Shown here: piece after piece, positions 10,035 through 19,576 of the stretch | Position numbering within the stretch: position 1 is the first letter of the stretch | Layout: the number at the start of each line of letters is the position of its first letter | Source of the DNA: Kineothrix sp. MB12-C1 | GTDB taxonomy: Bacteria > Bacillota > Clostridia > Lachnospirales > Lachnospiraceae | Assembly: GCF_030863805.1 (NCBI RefSeq) | Contig: NZ_CP132957.1 | Span: 124,001-188,000 of the forward strand | Direction: 5' to 3' | DNA: 64,000 nucleotides | Position numbers and translations under genes: made by a program | Notes under the pieces: model-generated | What the model was told of the DNA's origin: nothing | What the model saw: only the letters and a program-made list of their open reading frames with translations | The model's database searches: none

Positions 10035-10062
10035 TTGACATTTTTTTGGAGTAATTTATACT
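10035..10062 (+). promoter_or_regulatory. Promoter of the HD-GYP gene
   Basis: A consensus TTGACA at 10035-10040 and TATACT at 10057-10062 with 16 bp between, 50 bp before the start codon and 30 bp past the MITE-like element's right direct repeat. Confidence 0.65.
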
Positions 10063-10112
10063 TTATATTATAATATACATAATTATTTCATCGCAAAGGA
10101 GGAAATAAACTT

Positions 10113-11168
10113 ATGATAAATACTGCGTGTATTGCTCTGAAACCCGGCATGGAAGTGGGTGAGGATGTTTTTAATTATAAAAATGAACTTCTAGTTCCGA
10201 TAAATACTATACTTACCGAAGAACATATTAAAAAGATCACTAGGCATTCTGTTATGTGTGTCCTTATAAAAGAACCTGTTGACTATGCTACAACTCATTT
10301 TGAGAGGGTGCGGCTAAGCCAGGAATTCCAAATATTTGAAGTTATTTATAAAGAAAATCTCACTCGTTATAAAGAGCTTATGAACGACTTTGTTATAAAT
10401 GGTACTCCTTTGGAGATCAGAGAGCTTATGGATATCTATAACACACTGGTTCCTCATGCCAAAAATGACGATTTTCTGTTGGACTATCTGTACCATATGC
10501 TGCCGAGTGAAGATGATATGACTCACGCACACTGCCTGAACTCAGCTTTGATTGCCGGAGTATTTGCAAAATGGCTTAATCTTTCGAATGAAGATACCGA
10601 CATCCTAATCCAATGCGGCTTCTTCTATGATATTGGCAAGCTAAAGCTTTCCAGCGACCTGCTGTGGAAACCCGGGAAGCTGACAGATCTGGAATTCGCT
10701 CAAATGAAAACACATACTTTAATCGGATTCAATTTATTAAAAGAACTGGATTTAAATCAGCATATACTAAATGCTACACTGATGCATCATGAACGTTGCG
10801 ACGGCTCCGGTTATCCTTCCCGGCTTAGAGGGGATAAAATAGACCGTTTTGCCAAATATATTGCTATTATCGATTCCTATGAGGCGATGACCTCTGCCCG
10901 AATGTATCGTCAGTCCATGCATCCCTTTCAAGTGATCGAACGTTTTGAAAAAGCCGGATTTATCATTTATGAAGAATCGATCCTTCGTCCTATACTCTCC
11001 CATATCGCCGGCACCCAGATGGGTTATAACGTACGGCTAAGCGATGGAAGAATCGCAGAAGTTATTGTAATTAATCAAAAGCATCTTTCCCGGCCGCTTC
11101 TGCGTGCCGGTAATAGTATTATCGACTTATCATCGGATCTATCCTTACAGATAGAAGTTATTTGCTAA
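10113..11168 (+). CDS. HD-GYP domain protein with altered HD motif
   Basis: HD-GYP proteins hydrolyse cyclic di-GMP using a metal centre. The 351-residue protein has an N-terminal PilZ/DUF3391-like region and a C-terminal HD-GYP core: HHERCDGSGYP at 225-235 and DSYEAMTSARMYR further on. The usual HD pair reads YD (FFYDIGK, residues 171-177), so one metal ligand is replaced; His 140 and His 201 in the flanking helices remain. Activity may be lost or changed, leaving possible c-di-GMP binding. AAAGGAGG precedes ATG 10113. It is a single plus-strand gene among minus-strand neighbours. Confidence 0.85.
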   Translation: MINTACIALKPGMEVGEDVFNYKNELLVPINTILTEEHIKKITRHSVMCVLIKEPVDYATTHFERVRLSQEFQIFEVIYKENLTRYKELMNDFVINGTPLEIRELMDIYNTLVPHAKNDDFLLDYLYHMLPSEDDMTHAHCLNSALIAGVFAKWLNLSNEDTDILIQCGFFYDIGKLKLSSDLLWKPGKLTDLEFAQMKTHTLIGFNLLKELDLNQHILNATLMHHERCDGSGYPSRLRGDKIDRFAKYIAIIDSYEAMTSARMYRQSMHPFQVIERFEKAGFIIYEESILRPILSHIAGTQMGYNVRLSDGRIAEVIVINQKHLSRPLLRAGNSIIDLSSDLSLQIEVIC

Positions 11169-11187
11169 GTCAACCGATATCTTGCTG

Positions 11188-12633
11188 TCATGTTCCAAAA
11201 TAGGCGTCGAAGATTCTCTTGGCAATAGGCACTGCATAATCGCCGCCGGAGCCGGCGCCTTCTATAATGATAGTTACACATATCTCCGGATTTTCAGCCG
11301 GAGCAAATCCGGTAAACCACGCATGTGAATCTTCTTTCACATTATTATATTCTGCAGATCCCGTCTTTCCTGCCGCTGTATAGGATAAGCCCTTTAAACG
11401 GGTAGCTGTTCCTTCTTCTACAACGTTTGTCATTAGCTCAGTAAGCGCAGCCGCTTCTTCTTCCGATATTATTTTGCGATAAGAAGAAGGTGCAAACTGT
11501 TTCACTACCGTTCCTGTACTATTTTCCACTCGTTCAATCAAGTATGGCCGCATCACATTCCCTTTATTTGCGATAGCACTCGTAATCATATTTAAATGAA
11601 TAGGAGTCATTCCCGTCGTTCCTTGTCCGATAGCGACCTGCATCATATCTGCATTGGTGGAGTCCTCATTCACTGCAATTCTACTTTTGCTGTAGTTCAT
11701 CTTCAAAGGGAGTTCCTCGTTAAACATCAGATTCGCCAGAGTGCTTTGAAAGCTTTTTCTGTCTAAATTAAGACCGATATTCGCAAAGGAGGAGTTGCAT
11801 GATTTCGCAAAGGACTTAACAAGATCCTCATTGCCATGACTCTGCCCATGGTAGCAATTAATCCGGTCCGCCCCATTTGTAAAGCTTCCGGTGCAATTAA
11901 AATGATAGTCATGGTAATTACCCGGATTTTCTTTTATATATTCGAGCGCTGTAATGATCTTAAAGGTAGAGCCGGGAGGATAGAGCCCTTGTGTCGTGCG
12001 GTTTAATAAAATACTATTATCTTTATCCTCGACCAGTCCATCCCACAATGCCTCAATTTCATTCGGATTAAAATCCGGTTTGGATACCATGGCCAATACC
12101 TTTCCTGTGGAAGGCTCTGTCACGATAATCGCTCCTTTATAAACCCCGAGTGCGTTATAAGCCACTTCCTGAAGCTCTACGCTTAACGTCGTATATACAC
12201 TGTCCCCCGGATATTTTTCCCCGGAGACTTCATTAGCGACCTTGTCGGAAAGGGGCGCATTAGAATTAATCAAATAATAATTCCCCAAGGCTTCCACCCC
12301 TGCCCTTCCATTGGTGGAATAACCTACCGCATGAGCGAACAGATTCGTATACGGATATTCCCTCACTTCCCTGCCATCTTCCTGCGTTATTGTCTCGGCA
12401 AGAATATCTCCATCCTTTGAATAGATGGTTCCCCTCGTATTTTTGGCAATCAACATTTTCTGCCTGCTGTTATAGCTATTATTAATCAACTCCTGTTTAT
12501 TGGTCACTGAATAATAACAGATATAAGACATCATACTTACGAAAAGGCCAATGAATAAAATGGTCACTGTTACAATCTGCAAATTTACTTTTTTTCTATC
12601 TTTATTTTCATTTTTATTCTTCTTCGTTCTCAT
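11188..12633 (-). CDS. Class B penicillin-binding protein (peptidoglycan transpeptidase)
   Basis: Crosslinks peptidoglycan stem peptides outside the membrane. 481 residues: a basic cytoplasmic tail, one membrane helix at about 20-42, an N-terminal dimerisation region, then the transpeptidase with STFK at 222-225 (catalytic serine), SCN at 278-280 and KTG at 423-425. The length and architecture resemble PbpA/PBP2-type enzymes. Its start overlaps the end of the FtsW/RodA-type gene by 20 nt, so the pair is translationally coupled, as expected for a polymerase-transpeptidase complex. Whether it serves elongation, division or sporulation is not clear. Confidence 0.92.
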   Translation of the reverse strand: MRTKKNKNENKDRKKVNLQIVTVTILFIGLFVSMMSYICYYSVTNKQELINNSYNSRQKMLIAKNTRGTIYSKDGDILAETITQEDGREVREYPYTNLFAHAVGYSTNGRAGVEALGNYYLINSNAPLSDKVANEVSGEKYPGDSVYTTLSVELQEVAYNALGVYKGAIIVTEPSTGKVLAMVSKPDFNPNEIEALWDGLVEDKDNSILLNRTTQGLYPPGSTFKIITALEYIKENPGNYHDYHFNCTGSFTNGADRINCYHGQSHGNEDLVKSFAKSCNSSFANIGLNLDRKSFQSTLANLMFNEELPLKMNYSKSRIAVNEDSTNADMMQVAIGQGTTGMTPIHLNMITSAIANKGNVMRPYLIERVENSTGTVVKQFAPSSYRKIISEEEAAALTELMTNVVEEGTATRLKGLSYTAAGKTGSAEYNNVKEDSHAWFTGFAPAENPEICVTIIIEGAGSGGDYAVPIAKRIFDAYFGT

Positions 12634-13996
12634 CCAAATCCTCGAAATAAGTCACTTTCTGCTTTTTCTTTTTTCGCGCCTTCCGATTCTCCCTCTCCTC
12701 ATCTCGCTTGATCATACATAGCCCTTCAATAATGGCAAACATAATCAATGTCGTTAAGACAGAACTTCCACCATAACTGATTAGCGGTAACGTAACGCCG
12801 GTCAACGGAATGAACTTGCTTCCTCCACCAATCGTAAGAAATACCTGAAAAATATAAGTCACTCCAAGGCCAAAAGCAATCAATTGATAAAATCGATCTT
12901 CAAGATTCATGGATATATTCATAAACATAAGAAAACAACTTATGCATATGAGAATCATACACATAGAAAATACAATACCGAGTTCTTCGGCAATTGCTGA
13001 GAAAATAAAATCAACCTCCACAAAAGGAATCGATTCCGGCGTTCCCTGAAATAATCCAAGCCCGAACCAGCCGCCGCTTCCGATAGCGAACAGCGATTGT
13101 GTAATCTGAAAACCGCCTGAGTCAATCTGACTCCACGGGTCACTCCATGCCTGCACTCTCACTTGAACATGGGTAAACACCTTATAAGCGATGAAAGCAG
13201 CACCCGCTCCCCCTATTCCTCCTGCCAAAAGATAGAGCGGATTCTTCGTCGCTACGAATACCATAAATACATATACAATAAAAAAGATAAGAGCACTCCC
13301 TAAATCTTTCGATATAACCAGCACAATTACATGAATTCCTGCCACTACGGCTGTCGTGAATACTTCAAAAAAAGAAGATGCTTCATACAATGCGCTCGCT
13401 ACAAAAAATACAAAAATAATCTTCACAAATTCTGATGGCTGAAACGTCACACCACCGATAGAATACGATATCTTCGATCCGTATGTGGCCGAGCCTAAGA
13501 TAAGTACTATACCGAGCGCTCCAATGCCGAACAGTGCATAGATCCATGTTAAGTTCTTCAAAAACTTCAACTTATGAACAAAAAAAGGAATGAGCATAGC
13601 AACCACAAGGGAAAATGCTACAATCATAAATTGTTTTACCGCTTTTTCATAAGAAATTCTCGTTAAAATGACAAAACCAATACTTAAAAGCATGCACATA
13701 TTGTTAACGATTAATCGGTTTGCTTTCGGATAAATCAAATGAAAGAGAACGACTGTCGCAAACAATACAATCTGCTGAAAAGCATAAAAAATCAAATAAC
13801 TCATCTCTCCCGTTTCGAAGCAAATAGCCATAAAACAGGAGAAGTGAATACTTAGCATCAAAAGATTCTGTCTTGTATAAATACCGCTTCGCGCTTCCTC
13901 ATCCCGATACCGGAATACCGCAAAGCATTCATATGTGTATAAGGCCATCAGAAGTGCAATGACATATTTGGATAATTCCGTTATATATAATTCCAT
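12614..13996 (-). CDS. FtsW/RodA/SpoVE family peptidoglycan glycosyltransferase
   Basis: A SEDS polymerase that elongates glycan strands from lipid II. The 460-residue protein has about ten to twelve hydrophobic segments. SEDS landmarks are present: GGVTFQPSEFVKI, the SKDLGSALIFF loop with the essential Asp, GGWFGLGLFQGTPE, the EELGI segment and a C-terminal PLTGVTLPLISYGGSS. An acidic and basic cytoplasmic tail follows. It overlaps the downstream class B PBP gene by 20 nt. The N-terminal ~130 residues are longer than in FtsW. Confidence 0.93.
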   Translation of the reverse strand: MELYITELSKYVIALLMALYTYECFAVFRYRDEEARSGIYTRQNLLMLSIHFSCFMAICFETGEMSYLIFYAFQQIVLFATVVLFHLIYPKANRLIVNNMCMLLSIGFVILTRISYEKAVKQFMIVAFSLVVAMLIPFFVHKLKFLKNLTWIYALFGIGALGIVLILGSATYGSKISYSIGGVTFQPSEFVKIIFVFFVASALYEASSFFEVFTTAVVAGIHVIVLVISKDLGSALIFFIVYVFMVFVATKNPLYLLAGGIGGAGAAFIAYKVFTHVQVRVQAWSDPWSQIDSGGFQITQSLFAIGSGGWFGLGLFQGTPESIPFVEVDFIFSAIAEELGIVFSMCMILICISCFLMFMNISMNLEDRFYQLIAFGLGVTYIFQVFLTIGGGSKFIPLTGVTLPLISYGGSSVLTTLIMFAIIEGLCMIKRDEERENRKARKKKKQKVTYFEDLDENEEE

Positions 13997-14026
13997 AATT
14001 CACCCGTACGCCTAAAAAGCGTAATT

Positions 14027-16303
14027 TTATTCTACCCCTCGATTGAAATGCCCATTTGTAAATTCCATAAAAGGAGGCTGTAATTGCCCTTTTTTCCTTC
14101 CCTTTACAAACTCTTCATAAAAAGTGAGAATATCTTTCGTCTCTTCCTTTGTTTCTGTCGTAAAATCCAAACGAAACGATGAGATTCCAAGACCTTCCAG
14201 TTTAGTAAGTCCATTGTGTAATGACATCGGCACTGAATTATAAATTATATTATAACAGTGTCTGCAGTTACAATAAACAGGAAATTCTTTACGATATCTA
14301 TCCCTTAGGAAATCGGCAATATCCTCATGCGCAGTCTCCGCTCCCGCCAGTCCCTTCCTGCAGCGTCCCATCGTTTTGGTAATGCAGTTGGCAGTTATCA
14401 TCATCGGAATCCTACCGTAAACAATCTGCGACAGATTTTCATTTCCCACTGTATCTATAAGCCTTGCCGTCTCTTTAAAGTTCAGTTCATAAGGAAGATA
14501 TCTTTCCTGACAGACATCCATGTAAGCATCATAAGCTTCCTTATTCCAAATGTATAAGTTAGCATCTGAAACAATTCCTTTTTTCCATGAAATCTCCTGC
14601 AACCATTGAAGTTGCTCCTGATTACGGATCAATACTCCTGTAAACGGATTTTCTTGCAGCAATCTTTCCATTTGATTTAGAAATAGAGTATCGTAATCTC
14701 TTATAACATAAGGCAAAGCCAAATAAATTTCCACATCTTTTTTGAAATTTTCAAGAAGTTTTATGGAATCCTCTTCCATAAATAAGTCGGAAGAAAGATA
14801 GATTCTTGCCACTTCGCTCCCCCTTACCGCCTGAAGCTGCCCTTTATTTTGCACAAAGGCGTGCAACTTTGTTTCTGCTTTCCTATTTTCAGTTTTGGGT
14901 TGCGCTGAAGTCGTGTCCTCTTTCTCAAAGCTATCTCCGACAGCTTTGATATCCCTGATAGCTTTGATATCCTGTGTACTCTGCGGCCTATTCCTATAAG
15001 CAAGCTCATTTCTTTCTCTTATTTTCTCTTCCAGTTCCTCACAGGCTGTGCGCCTTAATTCATTAAGGGCCTTTACCGGAATAAAAATATCGGACTCCAT
15101 GTCGATATCCATATGCTCAAAGAAAAAAGCTGTATTTCCGCTTTTTATGAGTTGCTTTTTAACACCATCTTCGGTTAAAGGCTGCTTTTGAGCCTTATCT
15201 ACCACATTTCCATAACTAACAGCCTCTATATCTTTATAAGTAACCGTAAAACGAGCCGGTCGATTCTTGTATAACACTGCTTTCCCTATGATAGGAAGCC
15301 TGAAATCGCCTTCTAAATATTCCTGCCTGATCTCCTGCAATACAGCCTCATCCTGCCCCCGATAGCTGGGATTATCCAAAGTTATCATATCCCTGCCATT
15401 ATGCTTATGATAATATCCTTCACTAATTTCGCTTCGGATATACAAACTGCGTAACTTATCCATGTCGGCTTTATCCACTTGAAATCCTTCTAAGTCTTCC
15501 GCATAATATTTATCAATATATTTACGATAAAGTGAAGTTACTCCTGCCACATACTCGGGGCTTTTCATTCTTCCTTCTATTTTAAAGGAATCAATTCCTG
15601 CTTCAATCAACTCCGGGACAAGTTCTATGCTGCACATATCTTTTGCGCTGAGGGGATACGTCTTTCCATCCTGCCTCTTTTTGCCTTCTTTTAATTCCAC
15701 TTCATAGGGCAGGCGACAGGGTTGTGCGCATCTTCCTCTATTACCGCTCCTTCCCCCTAAGATACTGCTGAACAAACATTGTCCTGAATAACAATAACAG
15801 ACAGCTCCATGGACAAAGGTTTCTATCTCAATGTCCACCGTATCTTTTATTTTCTTAATTTCCGCCAAAGACAGTTCCCTTGCCGGAACAATCCTTTTCG
15901 CTCCCAATTTCTTTAAATAGGAGGCACCATAGGAACCCGTCACGCTCATCTGCGTACTGATATGGAGTTCCAGATCGGGAAACCACCTTCCGATCGCATG
16001 AAAGACTCCCATATCCTGAACGATTACGGCATCCAATCCTGCAAGATAAAGAGGAGACAGATAATCATATATTTCACCGAACTCCTCTTCTTTTACTAAT
16101 GTATTTAAAGTTAGATACACTTTGCTTCCATATACATGAGCATATTTTATTGCGCTGATAATATCCTCCCTGGAAAAGTTATCCGCATAAGCCCTTGCAC
16201 CGAACTTATTGCCGCCTAAATAGACCGCATCCGCTCCGGCATGTATCGCGCCGAGAAAGCATTCATAATTGCCTGCCGGTGCCAATAGTTCTACTTTTTT
16301 CAT
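14027..16303 (-). CDS. U32 family peptidase-like protein (RNA hydroxylation type)
   Basis: 758 residues. The U32 core (residues 1-330) starts ELLAPAGNYECFLGAIHAGA and contains HISTQMSVTG, ETFVHGAVCYCYSGQC and the GRCAQPCRLPYE cysteine cluster. A C-terminal extension ends with a second cysteine group, CNCRHCYN. U32 relatives RlhA and TrhP need iron-sulfur cysteines of this kind for 23S rRNA or tRNA hydroxylation, so an RNA-modifying role is more likely than proteolysis; that is an inference from family knowledge. It lies between the zapA and ftsW-like genes. Confidence 0.85.
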   Translation of the reverse strand: MKKVELLAPAGNYECFLGAIHAGADAVYLGGNKFGARAYADNFSREDIISAIKYAHVYGSKVYLTLNTLVKEEEFGEIYDYLSPLYLAGLDAVIVQDMGVFHAIGRWFPDLELHISTQMSVTGSYGASYLKKLGAKRIVPARELSLAEIKKIKDTVDIEIETFVHGAVCYCYSGQCLFSSILGGRSGNRGRCAQPCRLPYEVELKEGKKRQDGKTYPLSAKDMCSIELVPELIEAGIDSFKIEGRMKSPEYVAGVTSLYRKYIDKYYAEDLEGFQVDKADMDKLRSLYIRSEISEGYYHKHNGRDMITLDNPSYRGQDEAVLQEIRQEYLEGDFRLPIIGKAVLYKNRPARFTVTYKDIEAVSYGNVVDKAQKQPLTEDGVKKQLIKSGNTAFFFEHMDIDMESDIFIPVKALNELRRTACEELEEKIRERNELAYRNRPQSTQDIKAIRDIKAVGDSFEKEDTTSAQPKTENRKAETKLHAFVQNKGQLQAVRGSEVARIYLSSDLFMEEDSIKLLENFKKDVEIYLALPYVIRDYDTLFLNQMERLLQENPFTGVLIRNQEQLQWLQEISWKKGIVSDANLYIWNKEAYDAYMDVCQERYLPYELNFKETARLIDTVGNENLSQIVYGRIPMMITANCITKTMGRCRKGLAGAETAHEDIADFLRDRYRKEFPVYCNCRHCYNIIYNSVPMSLHNGLTKLEGLGISSFRLDFTTETKEETKDILTFYEEFVKGRKKGQLQPPFMEFTNGHFNRGVE

Positions 16304-16339
16304 CTTTATACCCCACGCTGATACATTTCTATTTGACTA

Positions 16340-16368
16340 GAAAAAGCTGCCTTTTCTTAAGACAGCCT
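16340..16368 (-). terminator. Terminator after zapA
   Basis: On the minus strand GCTGTC and GGCAGC (one G-T pair) close a ten-base loop and are followed by TTTTTC. Located between the zapA stop and the U32 gene. Confidence 0.65.
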
Positions 16369-16390
16369 GTACGCTACGGTTCTCTTTATA

Positions 16391-16798
16391 TTACTTTTTC
16401 GCTTCCTTCAGTTCCATTTCCATACGAATCATCTTCTTGGCACTCTCATTGATTTCTGCTTGCAGACCTTTTACATTCTTCTCTGTATTTTCCAATTTCA
16501 TCTGCGAAGTAATCAACTCGTGTTTCAAATCATATAGTTCCTTTTCCTTGCTCTGAATCTCTTCTTCTAAAAGGCTGATTTGCTTCTTAGCCTTAAAGTA
16601 ATCGTCGGCAATGTTAAGCTGCAACAACACATTCTGGGTGTCGGAAGGCTGTCTTCTGAAGCTGTCAACTTTACCATATTCTATCATTTTATTATTAATA
16701 TAGGATGCTACCCGCTGTAAATACTCTTCACTTTCATAACCGCTTAGCGTGAATACCTTGCCGCCGATAATCACTTCCGTATCCGTTTTTGTTGACAT
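16391..16798 (-). CDS. zapA: Cell division protein ZapA
   Basis: ZapA binds and bundles FtsZ at the division site. The N-terminal domain (VIIGGKVFTLSGYESEEYLQ, then VASYINNKM) is typical, and a C-terminal coiled coil rich in E, K and L runs from about residue 65 to 135. The start is ATG 16798, preceded by AAGGGGTGGG; a TTG seven codons upstream in the same frame lacks a ribosome site. At 135 residues it is longer than enterobacterial ZapA because of the extended coiled coil. Confidence 0.85.
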   Translation of the reverse strand: MSTKTDTEVIIGGKVFTLSGYESEEYLQRVASYINNKMIEYGKVDSFRRQPSDTQNVLLQLNIADDYFKAKKQISLLEEEIQSKEKELYDLKHELITSQMKLENTEKNVKGLQAEINESAKKMIRMEMELKEAKK

Positions 16799-16868
16799 TT
16801 TCCCACCCCTTAACACCAAAATATGCCATAATGTGTTCTTAAATTACACAATATTTATTATATAGATA

Positions 16869-17867
16869 TTAAGAGGGAATTTCAAGTCCTAAATGATGAT
16901 ATGCCAAATCTGTCGCCATCCGCCCTTTCGGAGTCCGATTCAAAAACCCGTTTTTCAAAAGATAAGGCTCATATACATCCTCCAACGTTCCTGCATCCTC
17001 TCCAATGGAAGCCGCAAGGGTATCCAGCCCTACGGGGCCACCCTTAAATTTATCGATAATAGTCGTCAAAATATTGCGATCGATATAATCCAATCCCATA
17101 CGATCCACATCCAGAAGATCCAGTGCTGTTCTGGCAACTTCCCCGGTAATAACACCATCATATTTAATCTGTGCGAAGTCTCTCACTCTCTTTAACATTC
17201 GGTTCGCCAGACGAGGCGTTCCCCTGCTTCTCCTTGCCAGTTCCTCGGCGCCCTGCTCTTCGATTGCGACTTTTAAAATGCGTGCGGAATGGAGGATAAT
17301 AAGTTTAAGCTCCTCCACCGTATAAAATTCCAGTCGGTGTATCACGCCAAAACGATCTCTCAATGGAGCGGTCAGAAGACCTGCCCTCGTAGTGGCACCT
17401 ACCAAGGTAAACTGAGGCAGTTCCAAACGAATCGAACGTGCACCGGCGCCTTTTCCTATGATAATATCGATGGCATAATCTTCCATGGCCGGATAAAGCA
17501 CCTCTTCCACTTGCCGGTTGAGGCGGTGTATCTCATCTATGAACAACAGATCTCCGGGTTGCAAATTGTTCAAAATAGCTGCCATCTCCCCGGGTTTTTC
17601 TATCGCAGGTCCGCTGGTCACTTTCATATTAACGCCCATCTCAGTCGCAATAATCCCCGCAAGTGTCGTCTTGCCAAGCCCCGGAGGACCATAGAACAAT
17701 ACATGATCCAGAGAATCATTCCTAAGCTTTGCCGCGTCGATATATATCTTCAGATTCTCCTTAACTTTAGTCTGGCCGATATAATCGGAAAGACACCTGG
17801 GCCTTAAAGAGCCTTCTATTTTCATATCCTCTTCTGTTAAATTCGTTTCGATCATTCTCTTTGCCAT
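16869..17867 (-). CDS. ruvB: Holliday junction branch migration helicase RuvB
   Basis: AAA+ motor that drives branch migration with RuvA during recombination. 332 residues, full family length. Walker [10 protein letters not shown] lies near residue 58, Walker [11 protein letters not shown] near 108, the GATTRAG sensor region near 155, and the C-terminal winged helix ends with [11 protein letters not shown]. It follows ruvA with a 36-nt gap on the same strand, forming the usual ruvAB unit. Confidence 0.98.
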   Translation of the reverse strand: MAKRMIETNLTEEDMKIEGSLRPRCLSDYIGQTKVKENLKIYIDAAKLRNDSLDHVLFYGPPGLGKTTLAGIIATEMGVNMKVTSGPAIEKPGEMAAILNNLQPGDLLFIDEIHRLNRQVEEVLYPAMEDYAIDIIIGKGAGARSIRLELPQFTLVGATTRAGLLTAPLRDRFGVIHRLEFYTVEELKLIILHSARILKVAIEEQGAEELARRSRGTPRLANRMLKRVRDFAQIKYDGVITGEVARTALDLLDVDRMGLDYIDRNILTTIIDKFKGGPVGLDTLAASIGEDAGTLEDVYEPYLLKNGFLNRTPKGRMATDLAYHHLGLEIPS

Positions 17868-17903
17868 TTATATAACCGTATTCCTTCCAAACTCCGGCAC
17901 TTT

Positions 17904-18512
17904 TTAATACATCTTTTTCAGCGCCATCTTTAAAATTTCTTCCACGTCCATATCGGGAGTAAGATTGAGTTGCTTCACTGCCTTCAATGCTTCAGCAGAT
18001 GAATATCCGAGTGCTGTAAGGGCCTCTATCGCCTCATTTCTCGCACTCGTTTCGCCGGAAAAAGCTTCCAGCGCAGATCCATCGGTTCCTTTATCCATAA
18101 AGGCATCTTCGATGGAGACCTTGTCCCTCAAGTCTAAAATTACTCGCTCTGCCGTCTTCTTACCGATTCCGGGAGCTTTCGAAATAGCCTTAATATCCGC
18201 AGAAATAATCGCAAAGCGCAAATCATCCGCGCTCATAACGGACAAAATGGCGAGCCCGCCCTTAGGACCAATGCCATTAACCGTAATTAACTTCTTAAAA
18301 ATATCCAAATCATCCTTTGTCAGAAACCCGAACAATAAAAAGGCATCTTCTCTCACATGAGTATACGTATATATCTTCACTTCTTCACCGATTCTCGGAA
18401 GGCGTCCTGCCGTTCCTGATGAAATCTTAATATTATAACCGATATTATTCGCTTCCAGAATAAGATTCTCTTCCGTAATATCTACAACTTCACCTATTAT
18501 ATATGCTATCAT
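17904..18512 (-). CDS. ruvA: Holliday junction DNA-binding protein RuvA
   Basis: Binds four-way junctions as a tetramer and recruits RuvB. 202 residues: OB fold at the N-terminus (MIAYIIGEVVDI), helix-hairpin-helix motifs in the middle (VNGIGPKGGLAIL and APGIGKKTAERVILDL), and a C-terminal RuvB-binding domain ending DMDVEEILKMALKKMY. GGAGAG lies just before ATG 18512. Confidence 0.97.
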   Translation of the reverse strand: MIAYIIGEVVDITEENLILEANNIGYNIKISSGTAGRLPRIGEEVKIYTYTHVREDAFLLFGFLTKDDLDIFKKLITVNGIGPKGGLAILSVMSADDLRFAIISADIKAISKAPGIGKKTAERVILDLRDKVSIEDAFMDKGTDGSALEAFSGETSARNEAIEALTALGYSSAEALKAVKQLNLTPDMDVEEILKMALKKMY

Positions 18513-18571
18513 AATGATCTCTCCTGATTTTTATGTGATAAGTATATCACGGTGAACATATGTTTGCAAGT

Positions 18572-19552
18572 CTATCCCTCCATAATTTGTAAAGAACGGA
18601 TATAAGGATCTGCAATGCCTTCCATCAGCTTGGCAACATGATGTTCCAAAAAATTATCTTCTCCCTGAGTAAATCCTTGTGCAACTAGTTCTTGAAGCAC
18701 CAAATTACAGACTGCCTCTATAATGATTACTTTTTGATCGTTCATATTTAAAAGGTAAAGATAATCCTCTGTCTTTGTTCCCTCCCAGGCACTTGCCTGA
18801 CTGCCCATTTCTACAAGCAGATTCAAAATATCACCGATTTCCGACAATATGGGAAGGTCTTTCATTCCACGATGCATCCATTTATAAAAAGGAGTATATT
18901 TCCTATTCAGAAGATAGACCATAGAAATCGTAGTTTTTATAAATTCCGACAAAGAAAGTTGAGCTGCCACATATTCCCCTCTCTTCATCGCTCTGGCATA
19001 ATTATATTGTCCTGATTGTGCCATAACAGCCGCCCTTGCCGCTATTTTCTTAAGGCGTACATCTTCCGGATAAAAAGAAAGGAGCTTTTCTCTAATCGCA
19101 CTGAACTCTCCTAACGGATCCTCAAACACCTTGCCATTTACTGCGAGTCCAAGCCTTGATTCCGGTATTTCCATCCACTCCATCAGGCTATCAGGTGCCT
19201 TTTCCATGCCGATCAATCCATAATAGAAATCAGAAATCATATGCACGCCGACCCGTCCTTGTCCTCCTGCGCTAACGATTCGTCCTTTTAACCCCTCGAA
19301 TTCTGATGGGAGCCTATCATATTCCTCCGACAGTCTGCATCCATATTTCTCATAATCTTCTTTTGTCAGCCAGAGGCAAAAAGATGGACCATAATCATGA
19401 TCCATAGAAAAAGCATCATCAAATCCAAGGCATTCCGATCCTTGTCCTACCAGGCCTGCCGCTACTTTACCGACTAAATCAGGAAACTTCTCTTCCAGCA
19501 TCGGTCTTCCATATGCAAAATAATATCTCTCAGCTAGTTCCAAACCTTTCAT
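18572..19552 (-). CDS. DUF4037 protein, nucleotidyltransferase-like
   Basis: 326 residues. The N-terminal segment GSECLGFDDAFSMDHDYGP has the GS plus paired acidic residues expected of a nucleotidyltransferase fold, and the rest is helical, as in DUF4037 proteins. A substrate transfer role (for example antibiotic or small-molecule nucleotidylation) is possible but not shown. It starts 24 nt after the TPR gene stops, with AGAGG upstream, so the two are probably co-transcribed. Confidence 0.7.
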   Translation of the reverse strand: MKGLELAERYYFAYGRPMLEEKFPDLVGKVAAGLVGQGSECLGFDDAFSMDHDYGPSFCLWLTKEDYEKYGCRLSEEYDRLPSEFEGLKGRIVSAGGQGRVGVHMISDFYYGLIGMEKAPDSLMEWMEIPESRLGLAVNGKVFEDPLGEFSAIREKLLSFYPEDVRLKKIAARAAVMAQSGQYNYARAMKRGEYVAAQLSLSEFIKTTISMVYLLNRKYTPFYKWMHRGMKDLPILSEIGDILNLLVEMGSQASAWEGTKTEDYLYLLNMNDQKVIIIEAVCNLVLQELVAQGFTQGEDNFLEHHVAKLMEGIADPYIRSLQIMEG

Positions 19553-19576
19553 TTCTTTTCCGCCTACCTCTTGCCT

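Noticed and set aside
17289-17807. Plus-strand ORF of 172 residues
   Set aside because: It is the reverse-strand shadow of ruvB, which has full family motifs.
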